Assembly: GCA_016744705.1 (NCBI GenBank)
Contig: JADGDU010000003.1
Coordinates: 124,001-188,000, forward strand
Source of the DNA: Candidatus Krumholzibacteriia bacterium
Lineage (GTDB): Bacteria; Krumholzibacteriota; Krumholzibacteriia; LZORAL124-64-63
Length of the DNA stretch: 64,000 bases
Direction: 5' to 3'
Of the stretch, positions 9,547-18,027 are shown in pieces. Position numbers and translations under genes: made by a program. Below the pieces are notes generated by a model. That model made no database searches. It was not told the DNA's origin and saw only the letters and a list, made by a program, of their open reading frames with translations. Position 1 is the stretch's first letter, and the number at the start of each line of letters is the position of its first letter.

Positions 9547-9553
9547 GTTTCAT
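9526..9553 (-). terminator. Terminator-like hairpin after the metal ABC operon
   Basis: A perfect 11-base-pair stem (9526-9536 with 9543-9553) and 6-base loop, 13 bases past the permease stop codon. It has only a weak T-tract on the minus strand and overlaps the next gene's promoter, so it could also act as an operator. Confidence 0.6.
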
Positions 9554-9566
9554 ACCCCAAGGCAAG

Positions 9567-10397
9567 TTATAGAGATTCTCGACCAATGAGAGCCTGCACC
9601 AAAACCTGGATGCCCAGCAGCATACCAAAAGTGCAGACAATAGCAGCACCGGTGGGCAGATCCAGCACATAGCTGCCCGCTGACCCCACCAACACCGCCA
9701 GAGTTCCCACCGCCAGTGTGTAAAGCATCTGCTTCCCCAGGCCGCTGAACAACCTCATGCCCATCACCGTAGGCACCACCAGGAGAGTAAAGACTAACAG
9801 CACTCCGGCAATCTGTACGCTGGATGTGACCACTGTTCCCAAAATCATATAGAATACAATATCCCATTTACGCATATTCAGCCCCTCCTTGCGGGCCCCT
9901 TCCGGGTCAGTGGAAATGCGGCGCAAAGGTCCCCGCCACAACCATAACAAAACCCCGAGGAAGCCATATAGCAAAGTGGTCTTGAGCAAAGTTGCCCCCG
10001 AAACCCAGAGCAGAGATCCCACTAATAAATGACTGACCAACTCTCCTCCGTGGGCCACCTGAGTCAACACCAGAATCATCGCCGCGCTGAAGACCACATA
10101 TATCACTCCGATGTATGCCTCCTGAGGAACACGCTGCTTTCGCGTGCGCGTGCTGGAGATGAGCAGCGCTCCCAGAAAAGTACTGCCCAGGGCGATGGCA
10201 TAGGTGCTTCCCGAACCCGGCTCCCCGCCTAACAACAGGGAAATAGCCACACCGAAGGCCGCCACCTGGGCCAAAGCAATGTCCACAAAAATAACCCCAC
10301 GCTTGACCACGTGGAATCCCAAATGCGAGTGCATAGCCACCAAAACGATGGCCATCACCGCGGGTAAAATCATCATTTCCAAAAATCCGCTCATCAT
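9567..10397 (-). CDS. ABC-3 family metal transporter permease (ZnuB/TroC-like)
   Basis: A 276-residue inner-membrane permease of the ABC-3 family, which imports zinc, manganese or iron with a TroA-type binding protein. About eight membrane helices are visible, with the family's VDIALAQVAAFGVAIS segment early on and HLLVGSLLW, VLLVFTLLVVPTVM and YVLDLPTGAAIV later. Two ATGs are adjacent; the second (10394) sits better behind the AAGGAG site, which is inside the end of the upstream gene. The start touches the stop codon of the binding-protein gene. The ATPase subunit normally encoded beside it is absent from the window. Confidence 0.92.
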   Translation of the reverse strand: MMSGFLEMMILPAVMAIVLVAMHSHLGFHVVKRGVIFVDIALAQVAAFGVAISLLLGGEPGSGSTYAIALGSTFLGALLISSTRTRKQRVPQEAYIGVIYVVFSAAMILVLTQVAHGGELVSHLLVGSLLWVSGATLLKTTLLYGFLGVLLWLWRGPLRRISTDPEGARKEGLNMRKWDIVFYMILGTVVTSSVQIAGVLLVFTLLVVPTVMGMRLFSGLGKQMLYTLAVGTLAVLVGSAGSYVLDLPTGAAIVCTFGMLLGIQVLVQALIGRESL

Positions 10398-11327
10398 TTA
10401 CTCCTTACCTATGGCAGCAGCAGCTTCAGCCACGTTGGAACACAGGCGGTCGATGAAATCAAAATAATTATCGGTGCCCTTTTGAGCGCCGCTATAGCCC
10501 GGCAAAACCGCCAGAGAGGTGCCGATACGCTCAGCCACTTCTTCGGCTACATCCTGGTGGTCCCACTGGGCGGCTACAATCATCACGCCATCCAGATCGC
10601 GTCCCTTTTCAATGATGGCCTGCACGTGACGAGGCGAGGGGGAAATACCCGGTCGGTTTTCAATCTCTCCCACCACTTTCAACTGTTGCCAGTGGGTGAA
10701 ATAATTCCAGTGGGAATGGTAGAGGATGATGGACTTGCTGCGAGCCTCGGCCAGTTGGTCATTCCAGCCCGGCAGACGGTTGGCGACTTCTTCAGCAAAA
10801 GCCGAAGCTCGAGCCTTGTAGTCCGCTTTGTTTTCTGGATCCAGCTGCCCCATGCGGAAAGCCATTTCCCTAGCGATGAGCACCGCATTTTCCGGATTCA
10901 GAGTGTAATGGGGATTACCCTGGGCGTGGATATCACCCATGGCCCGATCCACATTCCCATCCGGAATATCGAGAATGGTTTGGATGGCTCCTGAGCAATC
11001 CATATCCCCTTGGGAGCCCGCCTTGATACGAGGGTTTCTAGCCTTGTTAAGCAGCAGAGGCAGCCAACCAATTTCCAATTCCAATCCGTTATAACAGAGC
11101 AGATCGGCCTTGGACAGTTTGCGAGCCAGAGAAGGCTTGGCTGGCAGAAAATGCGGGTCCCGGGGGCCGGGGCATAAAGCCGAAACCTGAGCGTCATCGC
11201 CACCCACAGCTTCGGCAATGCGGGCCAGATCGGTAATGGTGGTGACAACTTTTAAATCGGCTAGGGAGTGCCCTGCCATGGCGGTCATCATGATGGCGGC
11301 CATAAACATTGTTCGGATGATATTCAT
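10398..11327 (-). CDS. Metal ABC transporter substrate-binding protein (TroA/ZnuA-like)
   Basis: A 309-residue periplasmic metal-binding protein of the cluster A-I (TroA) family. The signal peptide is MNIIRTMFMAAIMMTAMA, cleaved near SLA. Likely metal ligands are visible in order: His in PRDPH, His in GNPHYTLNP, His in ILYHSHWNYF, and Asp/His in AAQWDHQD. There is no long His-rich loop of the ZnuA type, so zinc, manganese or iron are all possible. It lies between a porin-like gene upstream and its cognate permease downstream, with gaps of 9 and 0 bases, indicating one operon. AGGAGA precedes the start. Confidence 0.9.
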   Translation of the reverse strand: MNIIRTMFMAAIMMTAMAGHSLADLKVVTTITDLARIAEAVGGDDAQVSALCPGPRDPHFLPAKPSLARKLSKADLLCYNGLELEIGWLPLLLNKARNPRIKAGSQGDMDCSGAIQTILDIPDGNVDRAMGDIHAQGNPHYTLNPENAVLIAREMAFRMGQLDPENKADYKARASAFAEEVANRLPGWNDQLAEARSKSIILYHSHWNYFTHWQQLKVVGEIENRPGISPSPRHVQAIIEKGRDLDGVMIVAAQWDHQDVAEEVAERIGTSLAVLPGYSGAQKGTDNYFDFIDRLCSNVAEAAAAIGKE

Positions 11328-11336
11328 ATCGTTCTC

Positions 11337-12437
11337 CTAATACAAATGAGCAGGGTGAGAGCCAATGGTGAAATTCCATTGCAGGGAAAAACGAAGATCT
11401 TCGGCAGACTGGTCGTCGCGTTCTTGATAGGCCACCTCGGCCCGGATGGTGCTAAATTCACTGGGCACGAAGGCTACGTTGATTTTGGCTTCGTTCCAGC
11501 CTTCAAGGCTTTCAAAACCACCCTCGTAATTACTTTTGTCCCGGGTGAGTCCATACCCCAGTCCCAGCCACCAAGTGCGGGCAAAACGGTACTGGAATTG
11601 AGAATAAAAACCGAAGGGATTTCCAGAGGCATTTTCATCCGGCTGGGGCATGATAATCTCGTTGGTCCAATTCACTGCCGGCCCCTGAGACAGGGAACCT
11701 GAAGACCATTTGTAGGTGAGGTCGGCGCCAAAAACACTCTTCTGATTGTTGCCTGTGAGCGAGCTATTTCCATCTGGCCCGCTGATGAAAGATCCGCCAA
11801 ATTCCAGGGTTCCATCCATGGACAGATCCCACATATTGGTCAACCTTCCCCCGAAAGACAGATCCCTGTTGTCACTGTCAAAAATCCCGGCCTGACCGTC
11901 AGTTCCATAGACGACCAACTCGCTGTACCAGGGTAATGGCACGGAAAGATCTACAGAAACACCCACATCAAGCATCCCCGGAATAAATTCATCCACAGCC
12001 AGGGGGGCATCCACAAAGGCCCACTGATGAGGATGAAGCATGGCCTGTTTGCCAAACGGCAGGAAAAATTTGCCCATGGTGAGTCCCATGCCGGCGGGCA
12101 TGTTGGTGCTGCGCAGGGAGGCCGTTTCAATAAGCGTATCGTAAGTTTCGCTGTCTTCTTGTTGGGCCCAGACCACAATCAGGTCTGCTGTCCAAAACGG
12201 ATCCACCACCGAGGTGAATTGAACTTCAGCTTCCTGCAGGAAGATACCGTTGGCATCGGCGGCAGGGTTGTCCCGGGAGACGGTGCCCAGGAAGAGTCCA
12301 TTGGCGCTAATGGCGGGGTTCATGAGTCGGGAAACCCCGGTTGATGTACTGGAAGTTTGGCCCACAGCGACGCAGGCTGCAAGCATGAGCAAAACCACCA
12401 CTGCCAAAGGCAGGGCTTGCTTATAATATCTGAACAT
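11337..12437 (-). CDS. Porin-like outer-membrane beta-barrel of the metal-uptake operon
   Basis: A 366-residue exported protein. An N-terminal signal peptide (MFRYYKQALPLAVVVLLML) is followed by a long beta-rich body with repeated strands (MGLTMGKFFLPFGKQA, YSQFQYRFARTWWLGLGYGL, STIRAEVAYQERDDQ) and a final RFSLQWNFTIGSHPAHLY, consistent with an outer-membrane barrel similar to phosphate-selective-porin-like proteins. Its place directly upstream of the metal-binding protein suggests it passes the metal or a metal chelate across the outer membrane (inference). An AGGAG site lies 9 bases before the start. The specific family is not certain. Confidence 0.75.
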   Translation of the reverse strand: MFRYYKQALPLAVVVLLMLAACVAVGQTSSTSTGVSRLMNPAISANGLFLGTVSRDNPAADANGIFLQEAEVQFTSVVDPFWTADLIVVWAQQEDSETYDTLIETASLRSTNMPAGMGLTMGKFFLPFGKQAMLHPHQWAFVDAPLAVDEFIPGMLDVGVSVDLSVPLPWYSELVVYGTDGQAGIFDSDNRDLSFGGRLTNMWDLSMDGTLEFGGSFISGPDGNSSLTGNNQKSVFGADLTYKWSSGSLSQGPAVNWTNEIIMPQPDENASGNPFGFYSQFQYRFARTWWLGLGYGLTRDKSNYEGGFESLEGWNEAKINVAFVPSEFSTIRAEVAYQERDDQSAEDLRFSLQWNFTIGSHPAHLY

Positions 12438-12490
12438 TTGTTTGTTCTCCTGGTTCAGTGGAACACACGGTAAAAGCCGAGTGTCATCCG

Positions 12491-12517
12491 ATTTAATATT
12501 TGAACATCAAATTAAAT
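12491..12517. repeat. A/T-rich inverted repeat before the barrel gene
   Basis: The segment holds ATTTGA-ACA-TCAAAT (12498-12512) nested within ATTTAAT and ATTAAAT arms. It spans the end of the His-rich small gene and the leader of the barrel gene, so it could be an operator or an RNA hairpin controlling the rest of the operon. Confidence 0.4.
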
Positions 12518-12835
12518 GGAAACAGGAGGAGCGCGGTTGGGTGGCAAGAGGTGGGGTACGGAAGAGATATCTTTCGCACTCAGAGGAGCAACAATGGCCA
12601 CAACCTTCTGGTGCATGCCGGGGATGGCAAAAGCCAGTACGGCCTCAGTGAGGTAATGAAATTTCGCATCGTGGTCTAAACTGGAATGGGTTTCGCTGGG
12701 CAGGCCCTGGAAGTGATGGGCATGATCAATGAAGTGGGCATATTCCCGAAAAGCCATGCTGCTGATCAAGAGCATGGCCATGAGGAACATGGTCAAGGAA
12801 AAGTCCCGAAGATTCTTTTTTGATAACCACTTCAT
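12512..12835 (-). CDS. Small His-rich exported or membrane protein at head of metal operon
   Basis: A 107-residue protein I do not recognise. It has one hydrophobic N-terminal segment (FSLTMFLMAMLLISSMA) after a basic start (MKWLSKKNLR), so it is exported or membrane-anchored. The stretch that follows is rich in His, Asp and Glu (EYAHFIDHAHHFQG, ETHSSLDHDAKFHY), a plausible metal-binding patch. It is 74 bases upstream of the porin-like gene in the same direction, which suggests a role as periplasmic metal buffer for the ABC importer (inference). Its ribosome-binding site is poor (TAGG). Confidence 0.6.
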   Translation of the reverse strand: MKWLSKKNLRDFSLTMFLMAMLLISSMAFREYAHFIDHAHHFQGLPSETHSSLDHDAKFHYLTEAVLAFAIPGMHQKVVAIVAPLSAKDISSVPHLLPPNRAPPVSI

Positions 12836-13060
12836 AACTGGGAAGCTACCTATAATCCGGATCAGATCAAGTTGTTTTTTATCAGAAATTCACACTTAAA
12901 GACAGTGAAATCCGTGACCGCCGGGTCATTCCGACCTCTTTTTAATGCGGCCGTCCTTTACTCGGAAACAAGGCTTTCTTTAGGGAGCGTCAAAGTCATA
13001 GTAAGGTTATTATTAGGGACAATTGAAATCACTTCCGGTCATCCCTGAAAGGTTTAAAAC

Positions 13061-13468
13061 ATGAGTTACAAAATCGACGAAATTGAAGGCATCGGACCCG
13101 CATTTGCTGAAAAATTGAGCGCAGCCAACATTGCCACCACCGATGACCTGCTGGACAAATGCAGCAACCCTGCCGGCCGCAAGGCTGCAGCCGAAGCCAC
13201 TGGCATTGGCGAATCCACCATTCTCAAATGGACCAACATGGCTGATATGATGCGTATTTCCGGTGTCGGGCCTCAGTTCTCCGAACTGCTCAAGGCTACT
13301 GGTGTAGATACCGTTAAAGAATTGCGTAATCGCAACGCCGAGAATCTCGCTACGGCTATGAAGACCATCAATGATGAGAAAAACCTGGCAAAGTCTTCAC
13401 CGGCCGCCGCCACCGTAACCAAATGGGTTGAAGCAGCCAAGGATATGGATCCTCGCATCACCTACTAA
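13061..13468 (+). CDS. DUF4332 helix-hairpin-helix protein
   Basis: A 135-residue soluble protein of the DUF4332 type, made of two helix-hairpin-helix units: residues about 1-60 with IEGIGPAFAEKLSAANI and 65-130 with ISGVGPQFSELLKATGV. Such GhG hairpins bind DNA backbone non-specifically in DNA-repair proteins, but no reaction is known for this family. It is monocistronic and is followed by a perfect intrinsic terminator at 13503-13534. Length is typical. The AAAGG-like site before the ATG is close to consensus. Confidence 0.88.
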   Translation: MSYKIDEIEGIGPAFAEKLSAANIATTDDLLDKCSNPAGRKAAAEATGIGESTILKWTNMADMMRISGVGPQFSELLKATGVDTVKELRNRNAENLATAMKTINDEKNLAKSSPAAATVTKWVEAAKDMDPRITY

Positions 13469-13502
13469 GTGTTCGCTTCGGCAACACCTCTGCGTTAATA
13501 TG

Positions 13503-13534
13503 CGGGCCCCGTTCCTTTGGGACGGGGCCCGTTT
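13503..13534 (+). terminator. Rho-independent terminator after the DUF4332 gene
   Basis: A perfect 10-base-pair G/C-rich stem (13503-13512 with 13522-13531), 9-base loop and TTT tail, 35 bases past the stop codon. Confidence 0.9.
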
Positions 13535-13563
13535 CAAATTTGATCATGGCAAGGGAGCACAAT

Positions 13564-16029
13564 ATGCAGCCGATTGAAAAAACCGGATCCTTCTATCTGG
13601 GCCGTGTCTGGGATACCACCTCCCAACAGACTTCTGAAGAGCCCCTCATGTATGACGCGCGGGATCTCACCACCCATGCAGTCTGTGTTGGCATGACCGG
13701 ATCCGGAAAGACAGGAATGTGCATCGGCCTGCTGGAGGAAGCGGCCCTCGATGGCGTGCCCGCTTTGATCATTGATCCCAAAGGGGATATCTCCAATCTT
13801 CTGCTCACTTTCCCCGATTTAAAATCCTCCGACTTCCAGCCTTGGGTTAATGCCGACGAAGCCCGCCGCAAGGGCCGGGACATCCCCACCCACGCTGCAG
13901 AAACGGCTCGCAGCTGGCGGGAAGGTCTCGCCTCATGGGGACAGGACGGAGAGCGCATTCGTCGCCTCAAGGCCGCCGCCGATTTTCAGATTTACACTCC
14001 CGGTTCCAGCGCCGGCCAAGGGGTTTCCATTCTCGCTTCTCTGGCTGCTCCCAAGAGTGCATGGGATGGAACTGAAGAGATGCTGCGGGAACAGATCCGC
14101 GGCGTGGCCAGTGCCCTTTTGGGTTTGGCGGGACTCGAGGCCGATCCCATGCGATCCCCGGAACACATTTTCTTCGCCAACGTCATCGAACACTTTTGGC
14201 GCCAGGGGAAAGACCTGGATCTTTCGGACCTCATCCGGGCCCTGCAGGATCCTCCCATTCGGAAACTGGGCGTCTTCGATGTGGATACTTTCTTCCCTGT
14301 CAAAGAACGCATGAATCTGGCCATGGCCCTCAACGGCCTCTTGGCAGCCCCGGGTTTTGCATCCTGGCTGGAAGGCGCCCCTCTGGATATCGACAGCATG
14401 CTCTACACGGCCGACGGCCGCCCCCGCCATGCCATTTTCAACATCGCCCATCTGGATGATGCCCAGCGCATGTTCTTTGTTACGCTGCTTTTGGAGGCCA
14501 CTCTGGCCTGGACCCGACGGCAAAGTGGCACCACCAGTCTGCGCGCTCTGCTCTACATGGACGAGTTGTATGGCTACATGCCCCCAACGGCTAATCCCTC
14601 CTCCAAGCGACCACTGCTGACTTTGCTGAAACAAGCCCGGGCCTTTGGCCTGGGTGTGGTCCTCACCACCCAGAACCCGGTGGATCTGGACTACAAAGGT
14701 TTATCAAACACCGGCACCTGGTTCATCGGAAAGCTGCAAACTGAGCGAGACAAAGCGCGCATGATGGATGGTCTTGAGGCCGCTGGTGGCTCAGGCAATC
14801 GGGCTGATCTAGAACGCTTGATCAGCAGTTTGGATTCTCGTGTATTTCTCATGCACAACGTTCACGATGATGAGCCCACCGTGTTTCATACCCGCTGGGT
14901 CATGAGTTACCTGTGCGGCCCGCTGACTCGTGGCCAAATCCGATTGATCCAACCCCCGGCGCCCCAAGTGCCCGCCACCTCGGCCCCTTTGCAGCAGCCG
15001 GCCACCATACCGGTTCAGGCAGCCCATAACAATTTGGCTGAGAGTCTTGCCGATGATGGTTACAATTCCATAGCCCCCAGCCTCAAAGCCAGCATCAACC
15101 AAGTCTTTCTGCCGATCTTGCAACCGGCCTCCTCTGCAGACGCCGTCCTGGTATATGAACCAGCACTGGTGGCTTGCGGCCAGGTTTCCTTTGTGGACCG
15201 CAAGAAGAAAATATCCGGTGAGCGGCGAGTGGCTTTGTATTGCGAAGGGTCCGTATCGGGCATCACCATCGATTGGAAGAGAGCCGACTCTCTGGGCCTG
15301 GTTCCGTCAGAATTTAAAATGCAGTCTACTGAAAACGCCCTGTTTGGCATGCTGCCTCGGGGTTGGGAAACCGTCTCCACTCACCGTGGTATAAAATCAT
15401 CTTTCAAAGACCACCTCTACCGGGACCATATCCTGGAAATCCCTTCCATTGCGGCCTTGAAACTTTTCGGCCAGCCTGATGAAGATGAAGCGGCTTTTCT
15501 GGGCCGAGCACGGCTGGCGGCTCGTGAACAACGGGATTTGGAGGTGGATAAGCTGAACCGGAAAATTGAAGTAAAACTTGAGCGCCTGGAGAAAAAACTG
15601 GTGCGGGAAGAACGGGAACTGGAAGAAGATCAGGCCGAACATAAATCACGCAAAGGACAGGAACTGCTCTCTGCGGGCGAAACTCTTCTGGGCATGTTTG
15701 GTGTTTTGGGCCGCAAACGCAGCGGTGGTTTGTCCAAGGCCGCCCGGCGCCGGCGCATGACCTCCCGGGCCAAAGAAAACATCCGCGAATCGGAACAGGA
15801 AATTGCCGCCCTGGAAGCAGATTTGGCCCAGATGAGAGACCAATTGGCTGATGACGTGGCTGACATCAGCCACCGTTGGGAATCTGCTCTGGAGAATGTG
15901 GAAACATTTGAAGTGGCCCCCAGACGCAGTGATGTGCGCATCGATATCGTTGGCCTGGCCTGGTCACCAGTATGGCTTGTACCAGGGCCAGGCGGGCGCC
16001 TTGAACGCGTTCCCGCCTGGCAGAAGTAA
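13564..16029 (+). CDS. HerA/FtsK-like P-loop ATPase (DUF87-type) with coiled coil
   Basis: An 821-residue cytoplasmic ATPase. The ATG at 13564 is chosen because AAGGGAG lies 7 bases upstream; earlier in-frame TTG and ATG codons lack a site. Walker A is GMTGSGKT at residues 43-50, and DPKGDISNLL follows, as in HerA/DUF87 DNA-translocase-like proteins. A Walker-B-like acidic stretch is ALLYMDELYGYMP, followed by the FGLGVVLTTQNPVDLDYKGLSN segment typical of the family. The last third has a highly charged coiled coil (about 655-705 and 735-775). Likely role is DNA or nucleoprotein translocation, but the actual process is unknown. It is transcribed separately from its neighbours. Confidence 0.85.
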   Translation: MQPIEKTGSFYLGRVWDTTSQQTSEEPLMYDARDLTTHAVCVGMTGSGKTGMCIGLLEEAALDGVPALIIDPKGDISNLLLTFPDLKSSDFQPWVNADEARRKGRDIPTHAAETARSWREGLASWGQDGERIRRLKAAADFQIYTPGSSAGQGVSILASLAAPKSAWDGTEEMLREQIRGVASALLGLAGLEADPMRSPEHIFFANVIEHFWRQGKDLDLSDLIRALQDPPIRKLGVFDVDTFFPVKERMNLAMALNGLLAAPGFASWLEGAPLDIDSMLYTADGRPRHAIFNIAHLDDAQRMFFVTLLLEATLAWTRRQSGTTSLRALLYMDELYGYMPPTANPSSKRPLLTLLKQARAFGLGVVLTTQNPVDLDYKGLSNTGTWFIGKLQTERDKARMMDGLEAAGGSGNRADLERLISSLDSRVFLMHNVHDDEPTVFHTRWVMSYLCGPLTRGQIRLIQPPAPQVPATSAPLQQPATIPVQAAHNNLAESLADDGYNSIAPSLKASINQVFLPILQPASSADAVLVYEPALVACGQVSFVDRKKKISGERRVALYCEGSVSGITIDWKRADSLGLVPSEFKMQSTENALFGMLPRGWETVSTHRGIKSSFKDHLYRDHILEIPSIAALKLFGQPDEDEAAFLGRARLAAREQRDLEVDKLNRKIEVKLERLEKKLVREERELEEDQAEHKSRKGQELLSAGETLLGMFGVLGRKRSGGLSKAARRRRMTSRAKENIRESEQEIAALEADLAQMRDQLADDVADISHRWESALENVETFEVAPRRSDVRIDIVGLAWSPVWLVPGPGGRLERVPAWQK

Positions 16030-16034
16030 AAAAG

Positions 16035-16484
16035 TTACTGGTAGCGCTTTCCCTGGTGTTCGATCCAGCCACCTTCGTGGCGGTTGGCTGGATCTTTGTG
16101 AGTCCAGTGCAAAACCCCACCCCGGTCATTCCATTCGTATTGACCATGGAGCAAGACGCTGTCGCCCTGCTGGAGAGGAACCCGGGGGGCCAGATCAATA
16201 TTGTGGGCCACTAAGATGGTGTGACCCGACTCCAGTTTCACAATGAAGCGCTGGTGACGCGACCCATCATTGTCATCGGGCAAAGTTTTACTGACCTGCC
16301 CACTGGCATCCACCATCACTCCCGACTGATGATTTTCAGCCGCTCTTTCCACCGACGAAGATGACGACGCTGGAGTGTGATGAGTCTCTTGGTCTGATGG
16401 CAAATAGTTACGAATCAGAGCCGAAATCAGCAGCAGAGCCCCCAGCATGAGCAGCCGTTTGATATTCATTGGTTTCCGGGCCAT
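16035..16484 (-). CDS. DUF3465 family exported protein
   Basis: A 149-residue protein with an N-terminal membrane or signal segment (KRLLMLGALLLISALI), a low-complexity Ser-rich linker, and a C-terminal OB-like DUF3465 domain. The domain signature is clear: DDNDGSRHQRFIVKL, HTILVAHNIDLAPRVPLQ, YEWNDRGGVLHWTHKDP and the closing HQGKRYQ. Function of the family is unknown; it is thought to act in the periplasm. The start has a GGAGA site 8 bases upstream. It converges on the HerA-like gene with a gap of 5 bases. Confidence 0.88.
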   Translation of the reverse strand: MARKPMNIKRLLMLGALLLISALIRNYLPSDQETHHTPASSSSSVERAAENHQSGVMVDASGQVSKTLPDDNDGSRHQRFIVKLESGHTILVAHNIDLAPRVPLQQGDSVLLHGQYEWNDRGGVLHWTHKDPANRHEGGWIEHQGKRYQ

Positions 16485-16531
16485 GATTTTTCTCCGACAG
16501 AAAGATTAAAGTGAATTTTTCAGTTGGTTTA

Positions 16532-16831
16532 TTAGACGATCTCAAATCCCTCAAATTTGGGAGGGCCCAGATATGTGCCTTCCGGAGCGCGTGATTTCCC
16601 GTGGGCAGCCTTGAAGGCATCAGATTCTGTCCAGGCGTGGAAGCTCTCATAAGATTCCCATTTCGAATGAGACACGAAAACACGCCCGCCCTCAATCTCC
16701 GGTCCTTTGAGCATTTTAAATTCAATGAAACCTGGCACGGTGTCCAGTTTGGAATCCCTGGTGCGCCAGATTTCCACAAAAGAATCTTCAAATCCGGTGG
16801 CAATGGGGAATCGGTTCATGGCGATGTACAT
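16532..16831 (-). CDS. Antibiotic-biosynthesis-monooxygenase fold protein (HmoA/IsdG-like)
   Basis: A 99-residue ABM-fold protein. The start MYIAMNRFPIATGFEDSFVEIWRTR, the middle VPGFIEFKMLKG and the SKWESYESFHAWTESDAFKAAHG segment match the HmoA/HmoB group, small dimeric proteins of which several degrade heme to release iron. The conserved Trp/His region (SKWES, AHG) is present. Heme degradation here is an inference; other ABM proteins have different substrates. A Fur-like palindrome lies 44 bases upstream of its start codon, which would fit iron control. Confidence 0.82.
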   Translation of the reverse strand: MYIAMNRFPIATGFEDSFVEIWRTRDSKLDTVPGFIEFKMLKGPEIEGGRVFVSHSKWESYESFHAWTESDAFKAAHGKSRAPEGTYLGPPKFEGFEIV

Positions 16832-16874
16832 GACAGCTCCTATTTATTTTTGAAGTCGGGCAAAACAAAATTCA

Positions 16875-16892
16875 CCCAATTATGATAATGGG
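16875..16892. promoter_or_regulatory. Fur-like palindrome between divergent genes
   Basis: CCCAATTATGATAATGGG is an imperfect palindrome containing TGATAAT, resembling half of the Fur consensus. It lies between the ABM monooxygenase gene (minus strand) and the MBL hydrolase gene (plus strand). Confidence 0.35.
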
Positions 16893-16979
16893 CTTTTGTA
16901 ATTCCGCGGGCTAATTCTCAAATTTCTTATAAATTCCAGGAAGAACAAATCACTCATAATACCCCCAAAGAGGTTTCAC

Positions 16980-17924
16980 ATGATTCGCCGCCATTTCATT
17001 TTTTGGGCCCTTTCTTTTCTCATGGTTTTTCTCAACACCACCACCTTCGCCCAAAGCAATTTTGACGATGTGGAGATCAAAACCATAACCCTCACCAACG
17101 GGGTCTTCATGTTGACAGGCGCAGGCGGCAACATGGGACTATGCATTGGAGATGATGGAACCTTCCTCATCGATGATCAATATGCTCCTCTGACCGAAAA
17201 AATCGTCGCCGCCGTGGCTGAACTCACCGAACGCCCGGTGGACTTTGTTTTCAACACGCACTATCACGGCGACCATACCGGTGGCAATGAAAACCTAGGG
17301 CAAGAAGGCAGCTACCTGATCAGCCATACCAATGTGCGGCGCAGGCTTTCCGTGGATACTTATTCCACTCTGCTGGAACGCACCGCCGAAGCTGTGGCGC
17401 CTGCTGCCCTGCCCAACATCACCTTCACCGATTCCATGACCTTCCATTTCAACGACCAGGAAATCATCGCCTTTCATGTGCCCCACGCCCACACCGACGG
17501 TGATGGCGTACTGCACTTCCCCCAAGCCAACGTCATCCATGCCGGAGATGTTGTCTTTATTGGATTGTATCCCTACATCGATACTTCGGCCGGCGGCAGC
17601 ATCAACGGCATGATCGCCGGGGTCCAGCAGATCATCGACCTCAGCGATGATCAGACCCAGATCATTCCCGGCCATGGCCCACTTATAAACAAAGCCCAAC
17701 TGATCCAACACCTTGACATGCTGACCAGAGCCCGCAACGCCGTGGCCGAAGAGATGGCCAAAGGCAGTGACCTGGCCACGGTTCTGGCCGCTACTCCCTG
17801 CGCCGAATGGGACACATCCCATGGCCAGACCTGGCTCACCAGTGATCAATTTGTGCAATCTGTTTTCACTTCTTTGCAAGATTCTCACCAGGGCCACAGT
17901 CACCAAACGGGCCACTCCCACTAA
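16980..17924 (+). CDS. Secreted MBL-fold metallo-hydrolase
   Basis: A 314-residue exported metallo-beta-lactamase-fold enzyme. The signal peptide is IFWALSFLMVFLNTTTFA, cleaved before QSNFDD. The metal-binding motif THYHGDHTGG (HxHxDH) is intact; further ligands are in VPHAHTDGDGV, IHAGDVVFIG and IIPGHGP. This set supports a binuclear zinc site. The fold covers lactamases, lactonases and glyoxalases, so the substrate is unknown; there is no other sign that it is a resistance enzyme. The C-terminus ends in a His-rich tail (HQGHSHQTGHSH), which may bind extra metal. An AAAGAGG site precedes the ATG. Confidence 0.88.
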   Translation: MIRRHFIFWALSFLMVFLNTTTFAQSNFDDVEIKTITLTNGVFMLTGAGGNMGLCIGDDGTFLIDDQYAPLTEKIVAAVAELTERPVDFVFNTHYHGDHTGGNENLGQEGSYLISHTNVRRRLSVDTYSTLLERTAEAVAPAALPNITFTDSMTFHFNDQEIIAFHVPHAHTDGDGVLHFPQANVIHAGDVVFIGLYPYIDTSAGGSINGMIAGVQQIIDLSDDQTQIIPGHGPLINKAQLIQHLDMLTRARNAVAEEMAKGSDLATVLAATPCAEWDTSHGQTWLTSDQFVQSVFTSLQDSHQGHSHQTGHSH

Positions 17925-17954
17925 AGGGACGGCAGTCATCATTTTTTCCCAGTA

Positions 17955-17982
17955 TTGACTAGATAGTGATTAGCACTATCAT
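17955..17982 (+). promoter_or_regulatory. pdh operon promoter with operator-like palindrome
   Basis: TTGACT (17955-17960) and TATCAT (17977-17982), spaced by 16 bases, form a promoter about 46 bases before the first E1 codon. The spacer contains the perfect dyad GATAGTG-ATTAG-CACTATC (17962-17980), well placed for a repressor. Confidence 0.6.
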
Positions 17983-18027
17983 TTGGGCAAATCCATTGAA
18001 CCAAACACTTGACCAGGAGCACATAAT

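Noticed and set aside
12836..12905. Minus-strand sequence resembling the TPP-riboswitch element (CTTGATCTGATCCGGATTAT) upstream of the His-rich small gene.
   Set aside because: The partner CTGAGA element is not present at the expected distance and the downstream genes are for metal uptake, so the match is probably chance.
16980..17924. MBL-fold enzyme considered as a beta-lactamase.
   Set aside because: The HxHxDH motif is general to the fold and nothing specific to lactamases is seen; substrate left open.
17962..17980. Palindrome in the pdh promoter considered as a CIRCE (HrcA) or PdhR site.
   Set aside because: The half-site sequence and spacing match neither consensus; it is kept only as an unknown operator.
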